The notes beneath the pieces were generated by a model that worked only from the letters and a program-made list of their open reading frames with translations, did not search any database and was not told the origin of the DNA. Below, one piece after another: positions 1-6,678 of a stretch of 7,299 bases of DNA (positions within the stretch are counted from its first letter, which is position 1; each line of letters opens with the position of its first letter). The position numbers and the translations under genes were made by a program. Source of the DNA: CAYYTU01 sp964474655 (GTDB taxonomy: Bacteria; Chloroflexota; Anaerolineae; B4-G1); NCBI GenBank assembly GCA_964474655.1, contig CAYYTU010000116.1, positions 1 through 7,299 of the forward strand, read 5' to 3'.

Positions 1-80
1 ATTCGCCATTCGCCATTCGCTATTCGCCATTCGCCATTCGCTATTCGCCATTCGCTATTCGCTATTCGCTATTCGCCATT
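1..80. repeat. Tandem heptamer array (ATTCGCC/ATTCGCT) upstream of cas2
   Basis: Eleven consecutive 7-bp units, each ATTCGCC or ATTCGCT, fill bases 1-77, and a broken twelfth unit (ATTC) leads into the Cas2 start codon at 84. Only the seventh base of the unit varies. The array is cut by the window edge, so its full length is unknown. It leaves no Shine-Dalgarno sequence in front of Cas2. The same heptamer returns on the other side of Cas2 (327-422), first in reverse complement. I see no promoter in it. Such low-complexity arrays occur between genes in some bacterial genomes; their function is not known to me. Confidence 0.95.
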
Positions 81-83
81 CAA

Positions 84-335
84 ATGAAATGCCTACTGGT
101 CTACGACATCCCACATGATGGCACCCGGACGAAGATCGCCGACTACTGCCTGGACTACGGGCTGGATCGGATCCAATACTCGGCCTTCGCCGGTGACCTG
201 GCGCCGACTCATCAGGAAGAGCTGATGCTCAAGATCGGCGACCAGCTCGGCGACCGTCCCGGCAAGATCCAGCTCTTTACCATCTGCCAACGGGACTGGA
301 ACGCACGTCTAGAGATCATCCAGAAAGATGAATAG
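84..335 (+). CDS. cas2: CRISPR-associated protein Cas2
   Basis: This 83-residue protein is a Cas2, the small ferredoxin-fold subunit that dimerises between two Cas1 dimers to form the spacer integrase. The first strand, KCLLVYDIP (2-10), carries Asp8, the conserved acidic residue of the family. It is followed by the helix DGTRTKIADYCLDYGLD (12-28) and the segment RIQYSAFAGDL (29-39), which matches the usual R-hQ-S-hF-G motif. The later strand KIQLFTICQRDW (61-72) matches the region that usually reads like LCERD. The length is at the short end of the family's 80-100 residues. ATG at 84 is the only sensible start, because the conserved first strand begins at residue 2, yet no Shine-Dalgarno lies upstream: the heptamer array runs up to base 80. 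The final codons and the TAG stop (333-335) lie inside the next heptamer cluster. Cas1 is not in the window and probably lies upstream. Cas4 follows 99 bp downstream on the same strand. Confidence 0.95.
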   Translation: MKCLLVYDIPHDGTRTKIADYCLDYGLDRIQYSAFAGDLAPTHQEELMLKIGDQLGDRPGKIQLFTICQRDWNARLEIIQKDE

Positions 336-422
336 CGAATGATGAATAGCGAATATTGAATAGCGAATATTGAATAGCGAATCAGTCGTTTGCCATTCGC
401 CATTCGCTATTCGCCATTCGCT
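327..422. repeat. Inverted heptamer cluster between cas2 and cas4
   Basis: The left arm (327-382) is four 14-bp units, two reading GATGAATAGCGAAT and two reading ATTGAATAGCGAAT. The right arm (392-422) is heptamers in the opposite sense (ATTCGCC, ATTCGCT). AGCGAAT and ATTCGCT are exact reverse complements, so the arms can pair across a short unrelated segment (383-391), giving a long imperfect hairpin. The left arm supplies the last codons and stop codon of cas2. There is no T-run after the hairpin, so I do not call it an intrinsic terminator. It could affect mRNA stability or expression of cas4, but that is inference. The relation to the array at 1-80 is clear from the shared heptamer. Confidence 0.9.
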
Positions 423-423
423 C

Positions 424-429
424 AGGAGG
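424..429 (+). promoter_or_regulatory. Ribosome binding site of cas4
   Basis: AGGAGG lies 5 nt upstream of the ATG at 435 and is a near-perfect Shine-Dalgarno. It decides the Cas4 start: an in-frame ATG at 390 would add 15 residues encoded by the heptamer array and has no such site. The contrast with cas2, which has none, is notable. Confidence 0.85.
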
Positions 430-434
430 GGACG

Positions 435-1046
435 ATGAATAGGGATAACCTTGAAGAGCGTCGGTTCTTCACCGTAACCGATCTGAAGCAATACACCTAT
501 TGCCCGCGGATTGTCTACTATACCTACTGCTTGCCGCTCATCCGGCCGACCACATACAAGATGGAGGCCGGAGCGCGCGCCCACGAGAAAGCGGAGGGGC
601 GCGAGCGGCGGCGCACCCTTGCGGCCTACGATTTGGAAGAGGGAAAGCGTCGATTTGACGTCTGGCTCAAATCGCCTATACTTGGGCTGACGGGGAAAGT
701 TGACCTGGTGATCGAAGTGGAAAAAGACGAGCAGCGAGAGCTGATCCCCGTCGAGTACAAACAGACGCGGAAGCGGATTGGGAAACACATCCGGCTTCAA
801 TTGGCGGCCTACGGGATGATGCTGGAGGAGATGGAGGACGGCCAAGCGCGGCGGGCCTTCGTCTACTCCCTGCTGAAGCGCCGAGCTGAGGAAATTCGGC
901 TGAGCGATAAACTGCGGCGCGAGGTAGAAGCGACCGTGAAACAGATGCACGAGATGGTAGAACGAGAGACGATGCCGGACCCACCGCGCTCGCGTCGCCA
1001 ATGCGTCAATTGCGAGTTTCGCCGCTTCTGCAACGACGTCTTATGA
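435..1046 (+). CDS. cas4: CRISPR-associated exonuclease Cas4 (RecB-like, Fe-S)
   Basis: This 203-residue protein is a Cas4, a PD-(D/E)XK nuclease with a 4Fe-4S cluster that trims pre-spacers, helps choose those with a correct PAM and fixes their orientation during integration by Cas1-Cas2. Four cysteines are placed as expected for the cluster: Cys23 in YTYCPR (20-25), and Cys190, Cys193 and Cys199 in CVNCEFRRFC near the C-terminus. The nuclease motifs are complete: His50 in GARAHEKAE (46-54), Asp90 in GKVDLVIE (87-94), Glu107 and Lys109 in PVEYKQ (105-110), and Gln122 with Tyr126 in QLAAY (122-126). The length is normal for the family. The start at 435 is supported by AGGAGG at 424-429. It follows cas2 on the same strand and is the last gene before the leader, so it is probably the last gene of the adaptation operon. 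In many systems cas4 lies before cas1-cas2; here it lies after cas2. Nothing suggests inactivation. Confidence 0.95.
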   Translation: MNRDNLEERRFFTVTDLKQYTYCPRIVYYTYCLPLIRPTTYKMEAGARAHEKAEGRERRRTLAAYDLEEGKRRFDVWLKSPILGLTGKVDLVIEVEKDEQRELIPVEYKQTRKRIGKHIRLQLAAYGMMLEEMEDGQARRAFVYSLLKRRAEEIRLSDKLRREVEATVKQMHEMVERETMPDPPRSRRQCVNCEFRRFCNDVL

Positions 1047-1057
1047 GCCACACGCCT

Positions 1058-1098
1058 GCGCAAATGATGGGGGTTTGAGCACAGAAATCGATTTGCGC
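1058..1098. other. Inverted repeat in the leader
   Basis: GCGCAAAT (1058-1065) is matched by its exact reverse complement ATTTGCGC (1091-1098) across 25 nt. The right arm overlaps the 10-bp palindrome AAATCGATTT (1085-1094). It could be a protein binding site used in transcription or integration, or part of a weak cas4 3' end. There is no T-run to support a terminator. Confidence 0.5.
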
Positions 1099-1125
1099 GG
1101 ACAGAGACCAGTAGAGGTAGAAAAG

Positions 1126-1212
1126 ATGAAGAAAACGCTTCACAAAAGCCGTTTTAGGGCGCTTACGGGAACCCCATGCTACCTCCCTACCGGCACATTT
1201 ACAGCAAAATAG
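1126..1212 (+). CDS. Possible 28-aa leader ORF (doubtful)
   Basis: A short frame starts with ATG at 1126 and ends at TAG 1210-1212, two bases before the first CRISPR repeat. The peptide begins MKKTLHKSRFRAL and is basic at its N-terminus, with one cysteine. A plausible Shine-Dalgarno, AGAGG (1113-1117), sits 8 nt upstream. I recognise no family. A frame of 28 codons without a stop is not rare by chance (roughly one in four at even base composition), so the case rests only on the ribosome binding site. It could equally be non-coding leader. Confidence 0.18.
   Translation: MKKTLHKSRFRALTGTPCYLPTGTFTAK
1132..1155 (+). other. Short hairpin in the leader
   Basis: AAAACGCTT (1132-1140) can pair with AAG (1146-1148) and CGTTTT (1150-1155), with one bulged C at 1149 and a CACAA loop. 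The right arm ends in four T and is followed by AGGG, so terminator activity would be weak. It may be a structural element of the leader transcript or chance. Confidence 0.35.
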
Positions 1213-3516
1213 GGCCTTCACCGCACACGATCCGTTCGAGGATACTGAAAGTCTTTCACCAGCCTGACCCCGAGGCCATTCGCGAGGCCTTCACCGCACA
1301 CGATCCGTTCGAGGATACTGAAAGTGGTGCCATTCCCCATTGCTGCAAATCATTTCCATCCTTCACCGCACACGATCCGTTCGAGGATACTGAAAGGCCA
1401 GTCATCCTGGCGCGGTCGATTCTTCTCGGCGTCCTTCACCGCACACGATCCGTTCGAGGATACTGAAAGTGACCTGCAACGCCATCACCTCGTGCTTCTT
1501 CATCGCCTTCACCGCACACGATCCGTTCGAGGATACTGAAAGGGCGAATCGGACGCCGCCGGGTTGAAACGCCAGCACCTTCACCGCACACGATCCGTTC
1601 GAGGATACTGAAAGCCACGAGCTGACAGAGTGTATAGTCCAGGTGATACCCTTCACCGCACACGATCCGTTCGAGGATACTGAAAGTGTAGTTGGCCTGG
1701 CCCAGGCCCCAGAACTGATGACCTTCACCGCACACGATCCGTTCGAGGATACTGAAAGCTGGGCGACTACAGAATGATCCAGGGCCCGGAGCACCTTCAC
1801 CGCACACGATCCGTTCGAGGATACTGAAAGTGCCCCCGCAACTGGAGGCCTTGGTCGACGCCGGCGCCCTTCACCGCACACGATCCGTTCGAGGATACTG
1901 AAAGCCGCATCGTCGCGGACGGTGAGATCGGGCTGCTGCGCCTTCACCGCACACGATCCGTTCGAGGATACTGAAAGTCGTGGCCCAACGGATAGGGCAC
2001 CTGGCTTCGGACCACCTTCACCGCACACGATCCGTTCGAGGATACTGAAAGTAGACGACGCCATCTACCCGCCGGCGTTGCATCATTGCCTTCACCGCAC
2101 ACGATCCGTTCGAGGATACTGAAAGTCTCTTTTACTACTTATCTTATGTTTCCGCCTCCCCGCCTTCACCGCACACGATCCGTTCGAGGATACTGAAAGC
2201 TTCGACCGCCTCGTCCGGCACCTCAACGCCGATATCCTTCACCGCACACGATCCGTTCGAGGATACTGAAAGGCTTGGTACGCGCGGCGTTTAGCGCCTC
2301 CTTGGTCTCCTTCACCGCACACGATCCGTTCGAGGATACTGAAAGCCCTATAGATTTTACGTGATGCTCCCTGCGTAAAATCCTTCACCGCACACGATCC
2401 GTTCGAGGATACTGAAAGTCTCTCGCCGGCGTACACGTTGACCACCTGATGGTGGCCTTCACCGCACACGATCCGTTCGAGGATACTGAAAGTCAGGTGG
2501 TGGTCGGCGTACTGCCCCACGTCGTACCCCTTCACCGCACACGATCCGTTCGAGGATACTGAAAGCATCATTAGCCATCTTTGCATTTGTCACCGCATCA
2601 TTCCTTCACCGCACACGATCCGTTCGAGGATACTGAAAGATCTTGTATCCCGGTGCCGCGGCAACGAACGGTAGTCCTTCACCGCACACGATCCGTTCGA
2701 GGATACTGAAAGTTAAGGTCAAACGCACGCTCAATGTCACTAATGCTACCTTCACCGCACACGATCCGTTCGAGGATACTGAAAGCCTTCTATACCGTAT
2801 CCGAGTGCAGGGCTACAAACGCCTTCACCGCACACGATCCGTTCGAGGATACTGAAAGCCCTGGGGCCGCCCTGGGGCGGGTTGTTATTTTACCCTTCAC
2901 CGCACACGATCCGTTCGAGGATACTGAAAGAAGCGCTCCGCTTCGATTTTATCATTGCGGATTAGATCCTTCACCGCACACGATCCGTTCGAGGATACTG
3001 AAAGATTAGCCGAACTGGGCGAAAAATTGCAGATGATAGCACCTTCACCGCACACGATCCGTTCGAGGATACTGAAAGACGTCCCATCGCACGATACTAT
3101 CCTCGTAGTAAAACCCTTCACCGCACACGATCCGTTCGAGGATACTGAAAGGTTGATCCCGCCGGCGACTGGAAGGAGATCACTGAGCCTTCACCGCACA
3201 CGATCCGTTCGAGGATACTGAAAGTCGCAATATCGGTAGCGAATTTTTGTCAGAAGGGGAACCTTCACCGCACACGATCCGTTCGAGGATACTGAAAGTC
3301 CATCGCCTTGACCAGATCGGTCAGGGTATTGGCCCTTCACCGCACACGATCCGTTCGAGGATACTGAAAGCCACTCCAGCGTCGCGCCCGCGCTGCGATC
3401 GTCTGACCTTCACCGCACACGATCCGTTCGAGGATACTGAAAGTGCGCTCAAGGTCTTCAAGGTCGCGCTGGGCGTCAACCTTCACCGCACACGATCCGT
3501 TCGAGGATACTGAAAG

Positions 3517-3616
3517 NNNNNNNNNNNNNNNNNNNNNNNNNNNNNNNNNNNNNNNNNNNNNNNNNNNNNNNNNNNNNNNNNNNNNNNNNNNNNNNNNNNN
3601 NNNNNNNNNNNNNNNN
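3517..3616. other. Assembly gap (100 N) inside the array
   Basis: Exactly 100 N interrupt the array. The left side ends on the last base of a complete repeat and the right side starts on the first base of one. A round 100 is a common placeholder for a gap of unknown size, so an unknown number of repeat-spacer units is missing. Order and adjacency across the gap rest on scaffolding. Confidence 0.97.
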
Positions 3617-5478
3617 CCTTCACCGCACACGATCCGTTCGAGGATACTGAAAGACGAGACTGGGGTTACGGTTGCGGTGGCACTCAATGACCTTCACCGC
3701 ACACGATCCGTTCGAGGATACTGAAAGATCCGTCCCGCCCTCCAGTACGTGACGCCAGTTCAACCTTCACCGCACACGATCCGTTCGAGGATACTGAAAG
3801 TCCGCAGATGGGGCAGCCGTTATCGTTGGACGCGGCCTTCACCGCACACGATCCGTTCGAGGATACTGAAAGCCCTGGGCTTTCATCTATCGGAATCGGG
3901 TCATTGACCTTCACCGCACACGATCCGTTCGAGGATACTGAAAGATGCTAGGCCGTGAGGCGCTTGGCCTCATCGGCGATCCTTCACCGCACACGATCCG
4001 TTCGAGGATACTGAAAGCAATTATTACCGATTTCGTCTGTCAAAACTCATCACCTTCACCGCACACGATCCGTTCGAGGATACTGAAAGTCACAGAAAAG
4101 CGTGACCGCGTGGAGGCCAGGCAGTCCTTCACCGCACACGATCCGTTCGAGGATACTGAAAGATCCCCCACTGGCGCGCTCCAGCCATCCGGCCCGTGCC
4201 TTCACCGCACACGATCCGTTCGAGGATACTGAAAGTGATCCGCCTGAATGGAGCGAAGAAGATGTGGAAGACCTTCACCGCACACGATCCGTTCGAGGAT
4301 ACTGAAAGTGTCGCAATCCACGTCCTCGGCTGTCCACGTCTTCGCCTTCACCGCACACGATCCGTTCGAGGATACTGAAAGTCGTGTCCACCGAGGGTGT
4401 GGCAGTGGGAGGCCCGGGCCTTCACCGCACACGATCCGTTCGAGGATACTGAAAGGACCATAGAACTGCACCAGGCCGCGGTGGACGGCCCACCTTCACC
4501 GCACACGATCCGTTCGAGGATACTGAAAGCTCGACAATGTGTAACCGTGCCTTGCGCTTTGCCACCTTCACCGCACACGATCCGTTCGAGGATACTGAAA
4601 GAGGGTTTGTCGGAGGTTATAGGTCTGATCCTGGTTACCTTCACCGCACACGATCCGTTCGAGGATACTGAAAGTTGCTGCCAACGCCATCGGCCGGCGT
4701 CGCCGGTTCACCTTCACCGCACACGATCCGTTCGAGGATACTGAAAGTTGCTGCCCATTGAGCCAAGTACCCCCAGCGAGATTTCCTTCACCGCACACGA
4801 TCCGTTCGAGGATACTGAAAGTTAATCAGGAGAGCCGGAGCACCGTTTCCGCCCTGCCCTTCACCGCACACGATCCGTTCGAGGATACTGAAAGAGTATC
4901 CGGCAGAGGGGCGGGAGTACACGTACTACGCCTTCACCGCACACGATCCGTTCGAGGATACTGAAAGGGGGCCAGGCTGAAGGCCAAGATTCTTGTTGTA
5001 GATGCCCTTCACCGCACACGATCCGTTCGAGGATACTGAAAGTGTATTTCCTTCTATTACAGCTCCTATTCTACTGTTTCCTTCACCGCACACGATCCGT
5101 TCGAGGATACTGAAAGAAACAGTAATCGCAGACGCAGACACAGAAGGGTAGCCTTCACCGCACACGATCCGTTCGAGGATACTGAAAGGCGGCGAAGGGC
5201 TCCAGGCAGCGGTGATAATCGCTCCTTCACCGCACACGATCCGTTCGAGGATACTGAAAGAACCACCGATGCTAATATCGTTGCACTATACGAATACCTT
5301 CACCGCACACGATCCGTTCGAGGATACTGAAAGTTCTAGTGGCATCATTTACCCTGAACCTCATCTCACCTTCACCGCACACGATCCGTTCGAGGATACT
5401 GAAAGCTCTGGTGACTCCAAGCATCTTTATAGCCAGGTGTCCCTTCACCGCACACGATCCGTTCGAGGATACTGAAAG

Positions 5479-5513
5479 TGGTGAAGGCTAAGGCGGCGCT
5501 GCACGGCCTCCCA
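5479..5513 (+). repeat. Duplicated spacer, copy A (35 bp)
   Basis: This spacer begins TGGTGAAGGCTAAGG and ends GGCCTCCCA. The same 35 bases recur at 5624-5658, where the spacer has one more A at its 3' end. One unrelated spacer (5551-5586) lies between them. Bases 2-9 (GGTGAAGG) are the exact reverse complement of the repeat's first eight bases. Confidence 0.95.
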
Positions 5514-5623
5514 CCTTCACCGCACACGATCCGTTCGAGGATACTGAAAGCGTTTATCCGATGCCAGTGGATAAACCGTGGGTAGGCCTTCACCGCACAC
5601 GATCCGTTCGAGGATACTGAAAG

Positions 5624-5659
5624 TGGTGAAGGCTAAGGCGGCGCTGCACGGCCTCCCAA
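5624..5659 (+). repeat. Duplicated spacer, copy B (36 bp)
   Basis: This is identical to the spacer at 5479-5513 but one base longer, ending CCTCCCAA. The leader-proximal edge is the same in both copies and only the leader-distal edge differs. Confidence 0.95.
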
Positions 5660-6021
5660 CCTTCACCGCACACGATCCGTTCGAGGATACTGAAAGTCTT
5701 CCCACCCGCACGACGGGCAGAAGAGGAATTCCCTTCACCGCACACGATCCGTTCGAGGATACTGAAAGTTCATCACGCTGGCATTGATCTCCTGCATCAA
5801 TGACCTTCACCGCACACGATCCGTTCGAGGATACTGAAAGGCTGGCGCGGTAAAATAGGCGGCGGTGCTCCACGACCTTCACCGCACACGATCCGTTCGA
5901 GGATACTGAAAGTCTATGGGCGACTTGTACCGCAACCAGCGCAGTGATCCTTCACCGCACACGATCCGTTCGAGGATACTGAAAGCCGGGTTGGAGTAAA
6001 GCTTGATACATCGCTCAATAG

Positions 6022-6058
6022 CCTTCACCGCACACGATCCGTTCGAGGATACTGAAAA
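6022..6058 (+). repeat. Variant CRISPR repeat with altered last base
   Basis: This copy ends ACTGAAAA where the other 82 visible copies end ACTGAAAG. The other 36 bases match. The change alters the last base of the predicted 5' handle of the following crRNA (spacer 6059-6093). Confidence 0.93.
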
Positions 6059-6641
6059 TTAGGAACTCAGACACGCCAACTTTTTCACCGCCCCCTTCAC
6101 CGCACACGATCCGTTCGAGGATACTGAAAGTGGCTGTGCTGGATTCGAGGCCGCCCTTCGATTGTGCCTTCACCGCACACGATCCGTTCGAGGATACTGA
6201 AAGCTGCAGCACCTCCGCTTTCTGGCAATCTATCTTCAACCCTTCACCGCACACGATCCGTTCGAGGATACTGAAAGTCGACGCGCTGCTCCTCACGGAG
6301 CATATTGACGCGGCCTTCACCGCACACGATCCGTTCGAGGATACTGAAAGGTGATATACCGGCGCTGAAGCAATCGGACGGTTACATCCTTCACCGCACA
6401 CGATCCGTTCGAGGATACTGAAAGGTCCGTGAGGTCGGTGCTCAATTTGTTTCGGATGGAGCCTTCACCGCACACGATCCGTTCGAGGATACTGAAAGCG
6501 AATCCAGGTATTAAAGGCGCTACTACGCTCGCGCCTTCACCGCACACGATCCGTTCGAGGATACTGAAAGTTACACGGTGGTGCGGTTCCTAAGCGCGTC
6601 GTGGCCTTCACCGCACACGATCCGTTCGAGGATACTGAAAG

Positions 6642-6678
6642 TCGGAAATTACTGATTAAGCAAGGAGGAAAATAATGG
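6642..6678 (+). other. Spacer resembling a translation start region
   Basis: The 3' half of this spacer reads AAGGAGGAAAATAATGG, with a strong Shine-Dalgarno (AAGGAGG) 6 nt before an ATG, preceded by AT-richer sequence with stop codons. It looks like the start of a gene on the targeted element, probably phage or plasmid. The ATG also opens into the next repeat, which is likely incidental. Confidence 0.6.

Larger units (their letters stand above)
1047..1214 (+). promoter_or_regulatory. CRISPR leader region
   Basis: The 168 bp between the cas4 stop codon and the first repeat is the probable leader, where the array promoter and the integrase docking sites would lie. The side is chosen because the repeat's GAAAG end, typical of the 3' end of processed repeats, points away from it, and because the adaptation genes adjoin it. 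It holds two inverted repeats (1058-1098 and 1132-1155), a purine-rich stretch (1111-1135) and the repeat-proximal sequence AAAATAGGG. It is not strikingly AT-rich, and I cannot identify a convincing -35/-10 pair. The opposite array end is outside the window, so the leader assignment is strong inference rather than proof. Confidence 0.75.

Noticed and set aside
390..434. In-frame upstream ATG that would extend Cas4 by 15 residues
   Set aside because: The extension is translated heptamer repeat, and the ATG at 435 has AGGAGG at good spacing and gives a normal Cas4 N-terminus.
309..1001. A 230-codon frame on the minus strand opposite cas4
   Set aside because: It is antisense to a Cas4 with all motifs intact. 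It shows no recognisable domain and part of it is translated heptamer array.
1132..1160. Intrinsic terminator after cas4
   Set aside because: The hairpin is bulged and AT-rich, and only four T are present, lying within its own arm and followed by AGGG.
1270..1287. First spacer contains GCCATTCGC, matching the heptamer array and hinting at self-targeting
   Set aside because: The match is only 9 bases and does not continue as heptamers. The spacer as a whole reads as ordinary coding-like sequence.
2442..2500. Adjacent spacers share CCACCTGA in inverted orientation (2442-2449 and 2493-2500)
   Set aside because: When any position in neighbouring spacers is allowed, about two such octamer matches are expected in an array this size.
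3079..3114. Spacer with repeat-like pieces CGCACGAT and ATCCTCG
   Set aside because: The pieces are short, in different orientations and not collinear with the repeat, so a degenerate repeat is not supported.
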